A stretch of DNA of 64,000 nucleotides from Rhizobium aethiopicum (GTDB lineage Bacteria > Pseudomonadota > Alphaproteobacteria > Rhizobiales > Rhizobiaceae): contig NZ_FMAJ01000009.1 in NCBI RefSeq assembly GCF_900094625.1, forward strand, positions 186,001-250,000, written 5' to 3'. The notes under the pieces were generated by a model, which had not been told where the DNA came from, made no database searches, and worked only from the letters and a program-made list of their open reading frames with translations. Of the stretch, positions 7,212-15,554 are shown piece by piece. Numbering within the stretch: the first letter of the stretch is position 1; each line of letters opens with the position of its first letter. A program made the position numbers and the translations under genes.

Positions 7212-7721
7212 ATGCTTAGTCATTTCAGGATGTTTGCCGCCTATAACCGCTGGGCCAATGCCCAGGTCTATGCGGCTGTGGCCGAACTCAGCGACACGGA
7301 GTTCCGCAGCGACCGCGGCGCTTTCTTCGGCTCGCTTCATCGCACGCTCAACCATCTGCTCGTCGCCGACCGCATATGGATGAAGCGCTTTACCGGTAGC
7401 GGCGAAGCGCCGGCGACGCTTGATGCCATTCTCTACCAAGAGCTGGATGCGCTCGCCGCCGCACGCAAGGCAGAGGACGAGCGCATCCTTGCCTGGACAG
7501 GCAAGCTCGATGAGGCGAGCCTCGCCGGCGCCTTCACCTATGTGCCGGTGAGCCAACCGATCCAGATCACTCAACCGCTCTCGGGTGCGCTTGCGCATCT
7601 CTTCAATCACCAGACGCATCACCGCGGCCAGTGTCATATGATGCTGACGGCGCTTGGCAAACCGAGCCTCGGGCTGGACCTTATCTATTTTCTGCGCAGC
7701 GAGGGCCGCGAGTGGATGTGA
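7212..7721 (+). CDS. DinB family protein (putative metal-dependent enzyme)
   Basis: The 169-residue protein has the DinB/YfiT four-helix-bundle pattern with three spaced metal-binding histidines. These are in the HRTLNHLLVADRIWMKRF segment (about residues 44-60) and the NHQTHHRGQCHMML segment (about residues 133-146). Members bind a divalent metal and include thiol-dependent transferases and DNA-damage-induced proteins of unclear role. The start is the ATG at 7212. The neighbouring divergent GST may hint at thiol chemistry, but this is only suggestive. Confidence 0.85.
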   Translation: MLSHFRMFAAYNRWANAQVYAAVAELSDTEFRSDRGAFFGSLHRTLNHLLVADRIWMKRFTGSGEAPATLDAILYQELDALAAARKAEDERILAWTGKLDEASLAGAFTYVPVSQPIQITQPLSGALAHLFNHQTHHRGQCHMMLTALGKPSLGLDLIYFLRSEGREWM

Positions 7722-7866
7722 GACAGCCTTTCCCATCAAGACGGCATTAACCGCCTTTGCCGGTTCCATCGTAAACCCGGCGCTTCCCGCCCAAAAATTC
7801 AGCCTCTCTTAAAGCCTTGCAGGCATAGCGGAATGAAGGGAAAAGGCCGGACCGCGAGGGATCGTC

Positions 7867-8916
7867 ATGCTGACTGCAAGCGCAAACGCACTGATGCCGC
7901 GCGAGGCCGCGCGCCCGGGTCTCCTGACGGATATCCAGAAAATCGCCCAGCATATGGCGCGCCTCAACGTCGCCACGCTGCCGCGCAACTACGAACTCTT
8001 CCATGAGGCCGTCATCGGGCAAAATCCCGGTCTCGCGCAGGATATCGCCGCGCTCGGATCGCAGCCGCAACAGGCGATGCTCGACGAACTCGGGCTGAAA
8101 TACCGCCTCGTCGGCCATTGCGGGCTGGCGGGCGAGGCGTCGCGCAACGAGGCCAGCCGGACGTTGCGCTTGGTGGCGGAAAGGCTTGCCGAAGGATTGC
8201 GGCACAGAGACGCCTTTGCCCGCGCCTGCGTCACGATCCTGAAATCTGTCGCCGGTCATGAGGACCAGAGCCTTGCCGCCTTCATCGGCGAGGTCGATTA
8301 CCTCACTGCCTCGCTTGCGACGGTGATGTCGACGGAGACGGAAATCGGCGCCAGACTGCAGGACGACATCAACAAGCTGGAAACGTTGGAGCGCGGCATT
8401 TCGGCGATGCAATCGGCCACCGTCGCCGACAGGATTACCGGACTTGCCAACCGCATCGCGCTGAACCGGCACATCGCCGAACTCTACGAACGTGAAGAGG
8501 GTGCCGCCGGCAGCGCGCTGATCATGATCGATATCGACGATTTCACCGAGCTCAACGAGAGATACGGCACTCAGGCAGGCAACAAGCTCTTGAAGAAGCT
8601 TGCCGCGCTCTTTCGGAAATCGGTGAAGAAGAACGACTTCGTCGCCCGCACCGAGGCTGATGAATTCGCCTTGCTGTTTGCCAATGTCGGTATGCAGGAT
8701 GCGATTGCCATCGCCGAGCGCCTGCGCGCCTCCGTCGAAGAAAATCTCGTCTTCGCGACCTCCGACAAGGGTGACAGCGGCAGGCTAACCATCTCGGTCG
8801 GTGTGGCGCTCAGCGCCGATGCGGCGACACCGGGTCAATTGCAGGCCAATGCGCGTGTCGCCCTGCTCGCCGCGCAATCGAACCGTCGCCTGCCGGTGCA
8901 GGCTTTCGGCCGCTGA
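7867..8916 (+). CDS. GGDEF-domain protein with a degenerate active-site motif
   Basis: The 349-residue protein has a helical N-terminal half without recognised sensory domain or membrane segment. Its C-terminal GGDEF domain spans about residues 185-340 (DRITGLANRIALNRH, ALIMIDIDDFTELNERYG, ISVGVAL). The signature GGDEF loop reads EADEF (RTEADEFALLF, about residues 262-267), so both glycines are replaced. Cyclic-di-GMP synthesis is therefore doubtful. Such proteins often act as c-di-GMP or GTP sensors, or as scaffolds. The start at 7867 is the first ATG after a purine-rich stretch (GCGAGGGATCGTC). Confidence 0.85.
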   Translation: MLTASANALMPREAARPGLLTDIQKIAQHMARLNVATLPRNYELFHEAVIGQNPGLAQDIAALGSQPQQAMLDELGLKYRLVGHCGLAGEASRNEASRTLRLVAERLAEGLRHRDAFARACVTILKSVAGHEDQSLAAFIGEVDYLTASLATVMSTETEIGARLQDDINKLETLERGISAMQSATVADRITGLANRIALNRHIAELYEREEGAAGSALIMIDIDDFTELNERYGTQAGNKLLKKLAALFRKSVKKNDFVARTEADEFALLFANVGMQDAIAIAERLRASVEENLVFATSDKGDSGRLTISVGVALSADAATPGQLQANARVALLAAQSNRRLPVQAFGR

Positions 8917-8960
8917 GGCGTATGACCGCCGTCGGCGCTGAAGAACACGCTCGCCGCCGG

Positions 8961-9020
8961 ACGAGCAAGCTCGCCGGGGGACGAGCAAGCTCGCCGGGGG
9001 ACGAGCAAGCTCGCCGGGGG
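8961..9020. repeat. Three perfect tandem copies of a 20-bp unit
   Basis: ACGAGCAAGCTCGCCGGGGG occurs three times in a row at 8961-8980, 8981-9000 and 9001-9020, with a degenerate copy just before (about 8945-8960). Each unit contains a small palindrome (CGAGC-AA-GCTCG). The array lies in the 150-bp gap between the GGDEF gene and the ABC-F gene, 46 bp before the latter's start. Confidence 0.9.
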
Positions 9021-9066
9021 ATAAGCGCTCTTGCCTTGGCGGGCGCTTTCGGCCAAAACGCCGGCC

Positions 9067-10950
9067 ATGATCACGCTCACCGACATTTCCGCCCGTATTG
9101 CCGGGCGCCTGCTTCTCGACAATGCCAGCGTTTCGCTGCCTTCCGGCACGAAAGCGGGACTGGTCGGGCGCAACGGCGCCGGCAAATCTACGCTGTTTCG
9201 CGTCATCACCGGCGATCTCGGCTCGGAGACCGGATCGGTGTCGATCCCCAAGGCGGCGCGCATCGGCCAGGTGGCCCAGGAGGCGCCGGGAACCGAGGAT
9301 TCCCTGATCGAGATCGTGCTTGCGGCCGACAAGGAACGCGCAGCACTTCTTGCCGAAGCGGAAACGGCAAGCGACCCACACCGCATCGCCGAGATTCAGA
9401 TGCGCCTTGTCGATATCGACGCGCATTCGGCCGAAGCGCGGGCGGCGAGCATCCTCGCCGGCCTGGGTTTCGACCAGGCGGCGCAAGCCCGCCCGGCCTC
9501 CTCCTTTTCCGGCGGCTGGCGCATGCGCGTGGCGCTCGCCGCCGTGCTGTTTGCCGAGCCGGACCTGCTCCTGCTCGACGAGCCGACCAACTATCTCGAC
9601 CTCGAAGGCACGATGTGGCTGGAGGACTATATCCGCCGTTATCCGCACACGGTCATCATCATCAGCCACGACCGCGACCTCCTGAACAATGCGGTCAATT
9701 CGATCGTGCATCTCGACCAGAAAAAGCTCACCTTCTACCGCGGCAATTACGACCAGTTCGAGCGGCAGAAGGCTGAGGCCGACGAACTGCAGACCAAGGC
9801 CAGGGCAAAAAACGAGGCGGCGCGCAAACATCTGCAGAGCTTCATCGATCGCTTCAAGGCCAAGGCTTCCAAGGCCCGGCAGGCGCAATCGCGCGTCAAG
9901 GCGCTCGAGCGCATGGGAACGGTCGCCGCCGTGATCGAAGACCATGTTCAGCCCATTACCTTTCCCGAGCCGGAGAAGCAGCCGGCCTCGCCGATCGTCG
10001 CGATCCAGAACGGCGCCGTCGGCTACGAGCCGGGCAAGCCGATCCTCAAAAACCTCAGCCTGCGCATCGACAATGACGATCGTATCGCGCTGCTTGGCTC
10101 GAACGGCAACGGCAAGTCGACCTTCGCCAAATTCATTTCCGGGCGGCTCGCACCGGAGAGCGGTGAAGTGAAGCTTGCGCCGAGCCTGAAGATCGGCTTC
10201 TTCGCCCAGCATCAGCTCGACGACCTCATTCCCGAACAATCGGCCGTGGAGCATGTGCGCCGGCTGATGCCCGCCGAGCCGGAGGCCAAGGTCCGGGCCC
10301 GCGTCGCGCAGATGGGACTGGCGACCGAGAAGATGGCAACCGCTGCCAAAGATCTTTCCGGCGGCGAAAAGGCGCGCCTGCTGATGGGGCTTGCCGCCTT
10401 CCATGCGCCCAACTTGCTGATTCTCGACGAACCCACAAACCATCTCGACATCGACAGCCGCCGCGCGCTGATCGAGGCGCTGAACGATTACGAAGGTGCG
10501 GTTATCCTGATCTCGCACGACCGCCATCTGATCGAGGCGACGGTCGACCGCCTCTGGCTGGTCAATGGCGGCACCGTCACCGCCTTCGAAGGCGACATGG
10601 ACGAATACCGCGATCTAATTGTCAGTTCCGGCAAGAGGAAAGAAGAGAAGCCGCAAGCCGCCGACGAGACGGCATCGAAGGCCGACCAGCGCAAGCTCAA
10701 TGCGGAAAAGCGCGCCTCGCTGACGCCGCTGAAGAAAAAGATCAACGAAATCGAATCCTTGACGGCGAAGCTGGAGAAACAGATTCAAACCCTTGATGCG
10801 GAACTTGCGGATCCTGTTCTCTATGACAAGACGCCGGCCAAAGCCGCCGAAAAGGCAAAACAGCGCGGCGAAGCCGCGGCAAAACTCGCCGCCGCCGAGG
10901 AAGAGTGGCTGATGCTGTCGCACGAATACGAAGAGGCGATGGCAGGATAG
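9067..10950 (+). CDS. ABC-F family ATPase (ribosome-associated type)
   Basis: The 627-residue protein contains two fused ABC ATPase domains and no membrane domain. Walker A motifs are GRNGAGKST and GSNGNGKST. Signature motifs are FSGGWRMRVALA and LSGGEKARLLM, each followed by LLDEPTN or ILDEPTN with downstream D-loops. Between them is a charged linker (about residues 235-290) and after them a lysine/glutamate-rich coiled coil. This is the architecture of ABC-F proteins (Uup/YheS/EttA), which act on the ribosome. Length and C-terminal coiled coil fit the Uup/YheS side best. The ATG at 9067 is chosen because MITLTDISARIAG begins the first domain. In-frame codons further upstream run into the tandem repeat. 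Confidence 0.93.
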   Translation: MITLTDISARIAGRLLLDNASVSLPSGTKAGLVGRNGAGKSTLFRVITGDLGSETGSVSIPKAARIGQVAQEAPGTEDSLIEIVLAADKERAALLAEAETASDPHRIAEIQMRLVDIDAHSAEARAASILAGLGFDQAAQARPASSFSGGWRMRVALAAVLFAEPDLLLLDEPTNYLDLEGTMWLEDYIRRYPHTVIIISHDRDLLNNAVNSIVHLDQKKLTFYRGNYDQFERQKAEADELQTKARAKNEAARKHLQSFIDRFKAKASKARQAQSRVKALERMGTVAAVIEDHVQPITFPEPEKQPASPIVAIQNGAVGYEPGKPILKNLSLRIDNDDRIALLGSNGNGKSTFAKFISGRLAPESGEVKLAPSLKIGFFAQHQLDDLIPEQSAVEHVRRLMPAEPEAKVRARVAQMGLATEKMATAAKDLSGGEKARLLMGLAAFHAPNLLILDEPTNHLDIDSRRALIEALNDYEGAVILISHDRHLIEATVDRLWLVNGGTVTAFEGDMDEYRDLIVSSGKRKEEKPQAADETASKADQRKLNAEKRASLTPLKKKINEIESLTAKLEKQIQTLDAELADPVLYDKTPAKAAEKAKQRGEAAAKLAAAEEEWLMLSHEYEEAMAG

Positions 10951-11043
10951 CCACAGTCTTTCAGGAAACGCGGTGGAGTGCCTCGCGTTAACGTGAAGTC
11001 CTGCCGATCTCAACCGATCGTTAACCATAATTCGAAAGGTTGT

Positions 11044-11070
11044 CTCAACATTCATTACTGATTTGTTGAG
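11044..11070. promoter_or_regulatory. Inverted repeat just upstream of the deacetylase start
   Basis: CTCAACA (11044-11050) and TGTTGAG (11064-11070) form a 7-bp perfect inverted repeat with a 13-base spacer, ending 8 bases before the ATG at 11079. It could be an operator half-site pair or an mRNA stem masking the start region. The only Shine-Dalgarno-like bases (TTGAG) are in the right arm. Confidence 0.35.
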
Positions 11071-11078
11071 CCCTTTCC

Positions 11079-11927
11079 ATGCATCGCTTTTTCATCCTGG
11101 CCTGCATCGCGCTTACGGCCGTCCTCTCCGCCTGCGGCACGACCAGACAGCCCCCTGACACCTCGATCAAAACCGCGTCGGTGGTTGCGCCCGAGGGACG
11201 GACGCCTTCCGGCAAGCCCTCCAATGATGATGGAACGCCGCCCTTTGCCGGCCCGCATCACCTTTCCGGGCGGACGCTGGAGGTCTCCTCACTTGCCGAT
11301 CTCAAGCTCAAACACAAGGAAGTGATCCTGAGCTTCGACGATGGTCCGATCCCCGGCCGGACCGACAAGGTGCTGGCGATCCTCGACCAGTTCGGCGTCA
11401 AGGGCGCCTTCATGATGGTCGGCCAGATGGCCGAAATGCATCCCGCACTCGCCCGCAAGGTGGCGATGGACGGCAATGCGGTCGGCAGCCACACCTATGA
11501 TCATGCCAATCTGAGCTCGCTTGATTTCGATGCGGCAATGGACGAGGTGATCAAAGGCGAGCTGGCGGTGACCAAGGCGACGGGAGCCGACGTTTCTTTC
11601 TTCCGCTTCCCCTATCTTGCCGAGAGCCAGAGGTTGCGCACCGCCATCGCCATGCGCGACATGGTCGTCATGGATGTCGACATCGACAGCAAGGACTATT
11701 TCGCCACCACGCCGGCTTCCGTGACTCAGCGTATTATGGATCTGCTGCACAAGCGCGGCCGCGGCATCGTTCTGATGCACGACATTCACAAGCGCACGGC
11801 GACGATGTTGCCGACTCTGCTTTCGACGCTCGAAGCCGAGGGCTATAAAGTCGTGACGCTGAAATTCAAGAAGGCGCAGGTGCCGAACGACCTCGTCGCC
11901 TCGGCTGATTTCGTAGCGACCCGCTAA
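11079..11927 (+). CDS. Polysaccharide deacetylase family lipoprotein
   Basis: The 282-residue product has a lipoprotein signal (lipobox VLSAC, cysteine about residue 19), then a low-complexity stretch and a NodB-type carbohydrate esterase 4 domain. The metal and catalytic motifs are all visible: LSFDDGP (about residues 83-89), GSHTYDH with the metal histidines, RFPY, and LMHD near the end. Such enzymes remove N-acetyl groups from peptidoglycan or other amino sugars. The lipid anchor places it in the envelope facing the periplasm. It is not a nodulation NodB by context. The substrate is not evident. Confidence 0.9.
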   Translation: MHRFFILACIALTAVLSACGTTRQPPDTSIKTASVVAPEGRTPSGKPSNDDGTPPFAGPHHLSGRTLEVSSLADLKLKHKEVILSFDDGPIPGRTDKVLAILDQFGVKGAFMMVGQMAEMHPALARKVAMDGNAVGSHTYDHANLSSLDFDAAMDEVIKGELAVTKATGADVSFFRFPYLAESQRLRTAIAMRDMVVMDVDIDSKDYFATTPASVTQRIMDLLHKRGRGIVLMHDIHKRTATMLPTLLSTLEAEGYKVVTLKFKKAQVPNDLVASADFVATR

Positions 11928-11994
11928 GGCGGGTTGCCAACTCGGGACCTGGTGCCTAGATCTGGGCAACCTCAATGCAAGCGGCAGCCCAGAC

Positions 11995-14034
11995 ATGAAC
12001 CTTCATCTCGAAACAGACGAAGACCCACTTACCCGCCAGTTCATCGACGAACACAACGCCCTTTCCGGCGCGGCATTGAGAACGCCGCAATTTAGCGAGG
12101 ATCGCGACGCGATAAAAGCGCTGATTGAGCGGCAGGACAGGCTGATCGTGCCGATGCGCCGCGGGGGGTGGCTGTTCGATTTCCGGCAGAGCAAGGACAA
12201 TCCGCTCGGCGTCTGGCTGCGCCTGCCGGCCGACCAGCAGCCATTGCCGGAGGCAGATTGGGAGCCGGTGTTCGATCTTGACGCCTTTTGCCTCGACGAG
12301 GGCAAGCGCTGGAACTGGCGCGGCGCCGTTACCTGCCCGTGGGAACCGACGCGCGTCCTGCTCATGCTTTCGGATGGCGGCTCCGACCTGGTCCGCCTGC
12401 TCGAATTCAATGCTGAAACGAAACAGATCGTCGAGGGCGGGTTCGACACACCTGCCGCGCGGTCGCATGCCACTTGGCTGAGCCGCGACGAAATTTGTTA
12501 TTTCGGCTCGATCGACCGATTTTCGGCGACCCGTTCGGGCTGGCCGCGCGTCGGGCGGCGATTGAAGCGCGGACAGCGGCCGGAAGATGCCAGGGTCATG
12601 TTCGAAGCTGCCGATGAGGACGTCTACGGCTTTAATCTCGTCATCGACCCGGCCCTATCGGGCGGTTCGGCCGGTGCCGGATTGATCGACATTTTCGTCG
12701 CCGGACACGAAATCGGCGTGGCCAGTGCGTTCCTCATTGCCGACGATGGCGCGCGACGGCATATCGACCTGCCCAAGGAAGCCGATTTTCAATTCAATCA
12801 TAATTATTGTCTCTGGCGGGCAAAGACCGATGAGCGCGTTGCGACCGGCAGCCTCGTGCTGCAATCCTTCGATCCCGCCTCGCAGGCGCTGCTTGGGCCG
12901 GAACGGATCCTGTTTCAGCCTGGTGAAGGCCAGTCGATTTCGCAGATGATGCTGAAGCGCGAGTGGTGCGTCTTCATCATTTCCGACCGGCTGCGGCCGC
13001 GTCTCCTGGTGCTCGACCTGACAAGGCCAGATGCCGAACAACGGGAAATCGCGTTGCCGGCGGATGTTCAGACGGCTCATGTCAGGCCGCTCCATGCGGA
13101 CCTGCATCTTGGCGACGACACGCTTCACATCGTCGGTCAGGGCTTCCTGCAGCCGCCGACGTGTTACCGCCTCGAACTCTCCGATCGCAGCAGAGAGCCG
13201 GAGCCGATCTTTACAGCCGTGGCGCCGAGCTATTTCGATGCGACCGGTATGTCGTCGGAACTGCTGGAAGCTGTGTCCGAGGACGGGACCCGGGTTGCCT
13301 ATCGGCTGGTGCTGCCGCGACATTGGACCAAGGGCGCACTGCCGGTCCTGATCTACGGTTATGGCGGCTTCGATGTCTCGCTGTCGCCGAGTTATTCCGG
13401 GGTGACGGGACGCTGGCTGGAGCAAGGCGGCGCCTATGTGCAGGCCTATATCCGCGGCGGCGGCGAATTCGGGCCTGACTGGTATCGCAGCGCCAAGCGG
13501 CAGGGGCGAGACCGGGCCTTTGCCGATTTTGTCGCCATTGCCCGCGATCTCGTCGCCCGCGGATACACCGCGCCATCACGAATTGCCTGCCAGGGCGGCA
13601 GCAATGGCGGCCTGCTGACGGGTGTGATGCTGACGCGCTATCCGCGCGATTTCGGCGCCGTCTGGTGTCAGGTGCCGGTGCTCGACATGACGCGCTTCCA
13701 CCTGTTCAGCGCAGGCCAAGCCTGGATGGACGAATATGGTGATCCGGAAACGCCGGCGGACCGGGACTTCATGCTCGGTTATTCGCCGCTTCACAATATC
13801 AGGCCGGCCAGCGAAGTCGCTTATCCTCCGATCTATATCGAAAGCTCCGCCAATGACGACCGCGTTCATCCCTCGCACGCGCGCCGTTTTGCCGCGCGGC
13901 TGGAGGAAGAAGGACATAAGCCGCTCTTCCACGAATTCGGCTCAGGCGGGCACGGCGGCGACGGCAATTCCGAAGAGCGCGCCGCGCGCGCGGCGATGGG
14001 TTACAGCTTTCTTCGGCAGACCATCATGCGATAG
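11995..14034 (+). CDS. Prolyl oligopeptidase family serine peptidase (S9)
   Basis: The 679-residue protein has an N-terminal beta-propeller region (about residues 60-400) and a C-terminal alpha/beta-hydrolase domain. The catalytic serine sits in CQGGSNGGLLTGV (about residue 535), the aspartate in SANDDRVHPSHARRF (about 620) and the histidine in GSGGHGGDGN (about 652). This is the triad order of prolyl oligopeptidase and oligopeptidase B, which cleave short peptides after proline or basic residues. No signal peptide is seen, so it is probably cytoplasmic. The start is the ATG at 11995, shortly after the deacetylase gene. Whether they form an operon is unclear. Confidence 0.93.
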   Translation: MNLHLETDEDPLTRQFIDEHNALSGAALRTPQFSEDRDAIKALIERQDRLIVPMRRGGWLFDFRQSKDNPLGVWLRLPADQQPLPEADWEPVFDLDAFCLDEGKRWNWRGAVTCPWEPTRVLLMLSDGGSDLVRLLEFNAETKQIVEGGFDTPAARSHATWLSRDEICYFGSIDRFSATRSGWPRVGRRLKRGQRPEDARVMFEAADEDVYGFNLVIDPALSGGSAGAGLIDIFVAGHEIGVASAFLIADDGARRHIDLPKEADFQFNHNYCLWRAKTDERVATGSLVLQSFDPASQALLGPERILFQPGEGQSISQMMLKREWCVFIISDRLRPRLLVLDLTRPDAEQREIALPADVQTAHVRPLHADLHLGDDTLHIVGQGFLQPPTCYRLELSDRSREPEPIFTAVAPSYFDATGMSSELLEAVSEDGTRVAYRLVLPRHWTKGALPVLIYGYGGFDVSLSPSYSGVTGRWLEQGGAYVQAYIRGGGEFGPDWYRSAKRQGRDRAFADFVAIARDLVARGYTAPSRIACQGGSNGGLLTGVMLTRYPRDFGAVWCQVPVLDMTRFHLFSAGQAWMDEYGDPETPADRDFMLGYSPLHNIRPASEVAYPPIYIESSANDDRVHPSHARRFAARLEEEGHKPLFHEFGSGGHGGDGNSEERAARAAMGYSFLRQTIMR

Positions 14035-14132
14035 GGTAGAAGGAAAGGAGGAGCAGAGCTTGTCGACGCTCTTCTTTCTGCTAAAAGAAGCTCAATAAAT
14101 CATACTTTTCATACAAGCCCGAGCGAAGCACC

Positions 14133-15059
14133 ATGTCCCCTATCAATCTCGCCATCGTCGGCGTCGGCAAGATCGTCCGCGACCAGCACCTTCCCTCCAT
14201 CGCCAACAACCCGGATTTCGAGCTTGTCGCCACGGCAAGCCGTCACGGCACGGTCGACGGCATCAAAAGTTACACCACGATCGACGCCATGCTCGACGCC
14301 GAGCCCTCGATCGACGCTGTTTCGCTCTGCATGCCGCCGCAATACCGCTATGAGGCCGCCTATAAGGCGCTCGTCGCCGGCAAGCATGTGTTCCTGGAAA
14401 AGCCGCCCGGCGCCACGCTCAGCGAAGTGGCTGATCTGGAGGCGCTTGCCGCCAAACAGGGCGCATCCTTGTTTGCCAGCTGGCACTCGCGTTATGCGCC
14501 GGCCGTCGAAGCGGCCAAGGCGTTTCTTGCCTCAACGACGATCAAAAGCGTGCATGTGATCTGGAAGGAGGATGTCCGTCACTGGCATCCGAACCAGGAA
14601 TGGATCTGGCAGGCCGGCGGCCTCGGCGTTTTCGATCCCGGCATCAATGCGCTGTCGATCGTCACCCATATCCTGCCGCGGCCGGTCTTCATCACCGGGG
14701 CCGTGCTGGAATTCCCGGAGAATCGTGATGCGCCGATTGCTGCCGACATTCACTTCCGCGATGCGGACGGCCTGCCGGTTCATGCCGAATTCGACTGGCT
14801 CCAGACCGGCAAGCAGAGCTGGGACATCGTCGCGGAAACGGCGGCCGGTCAAATGGTGCTTTCCGAGGGCGGCGCCAAGCTTTCCATCGACGGGACGCTG
14901 ACATTCGCCGAGCCGGAGCAGGAATATCCCTCGCTCTATCGCCGCTTCGCCGAGATCATCAAAATGGGCAAATCGGATGTCGATCTCGCACCGTTGCGCC
15001 ACGTCGCCGACGCCTTCATGCTCGGCAAGCGGAAATTCGTCGAAGCCTTCCACGATTGA
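14133..15059 (+). CDS. Gfo/Idh/MocA family oxidoreductase, probable D-galactose 1-dehydrogenase
   Basis: The 308-residue protein has an N-terminal Rossmann fold (NLAIVGVGKIVRDQHLPSI), the family's EKPPG motif with the catalytic lysine (about residue 90), and a C-terminal substrate domain with the GVFDPGINALSIVTHILP segment. The overall pattern, including WKEDVRHWHPNQEWIW, recalls the D-galactose 1-dehydrogenases, which oxidise galactose (and often arabinose or fucose) to the lactone with NAD(P). That narrower assignment is from memory of the family and is less certain than the fold. There is no sugar operon nearby. It is convergent with holC. Confidence 0.8.
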   Translation: MSPINLAIVGVGKIVRDQHLPSIANNPDFELVATASRHGTVDGIKSYTTIDAMLDAEPSIDAVSLCMPPQYRYEAAYKALVAGKHVFLEKPPGATLSEVADLEALAAKQGASLFASWHSRYAPAVEAAKAFLASTTIKSVHVIWKEDVRHWHPNQEWIWQAGGLGVFDPGINALSIVTHILPRPVFITGAVLEFPENRDAPIAADIHFRDADGLPVHAEFDWLQTGKQSWDIVAETAAGQMVLSEGGAKLSIDGTLTFAEPEQEYPSLYRRFAEIIKMGKSDVDLAPLRHVADAFMLGKRKFVEAFHD

Positions 15060-15070
15060 GTGACTGGACG

Positions 15071-15100
15071 GTCCTTGCCTACGGCTACGGCGGCAAGGAC
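15071..15100. terminator. Hairpin between convergent sugar dehydrogenase and holC genes
   Basis: A perfect 9-bp stem GTCCTTGCC (15071-15079)/GGCAAGGAC (15092-15100) has a 12-base loop. It fills most of the 45-bp gap between the two convergent genes. There is no T-run, so termination strength is uncertain. Confidence 0.45.
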
Positions 15101-15104
15101 ACGC

Positions 15105-15554
15105 TCAAGCCTTCTTCTCCCACCGCCCTTCCGGTGTCTGCTGCCAATAGGTGAGGTTATGCCCCTCGCCTTTCAGCTTCTTCCATTGCGCGCGGGCGCC
15201 TTCCAACTGCTCCTGGTCGTGACCGTCGAACATAAAGACGACGCGCTCATAAGCATCGGCCGGCGGCGGCTCGGCGCCGTCGACAATGAAGCGAACCGTC
15301 GCCGCATTGGCATTGTCCGCCGTGACCGTCAAAAGCACCGGCTGGTTTTCGGCGAAATCGCCCTCGTCGGTGCCATGCGGCAGAAAACTCTCCTCGCGGA
15401 ACATCCAGAGATGCGCATCGAGAGCATCGCGCCGCGCGGGCTCGCGCGTCTGGACGACGACGCGCCAGCCGCGCTCGACGCTCTTGTCGAGAAGCGGCGG
15501 CAGCGCGTCTTCCAGCCTGGTTTCGGTCAGATGATAGAAGAGAATGTCCGTCAT
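15105..15554 (-). CDS. holC: DNA polymerase III chi subunit
   Basis: HolC (chi) links the DNA polymerase III clamp loader to single-strand-binding protein at the replication fork. The 149-residue protein begins DILFYHLTETRLEDALPPLL and has the typical VVVQTREPARRDALD segment and the FMFDGHDQEQLEGAR region of the family. The ATG at 15554 overlaps the pepA stop by four bases, so it is translated from the pepA-holC transcript. This pepA-holC pairing is widespread in proteobacteria. Confidence 0.93.
   Translation of the reverse strand: MTDILFYHLTETRLEDALPPLLDKSVERGWRVVVQTREPARRDALDAHLWMFREESFLPHGTDEGDFAENQPVLLTVTADNANAATVRFIVDGAEPPPADAYERVVFMFDGHDQEQLEGARAQWKKLKGEGHNLTYWQQTPEGRWEKKA

Noticed and set aside
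8785..10527. Long antisense open frame (580 codons) opposite the ABC-F gene
   Set aside because: It is a shadow of high-GC third-position bias in the ABC-F frame, has Arg/His-rich composition, no domain and no start signal.
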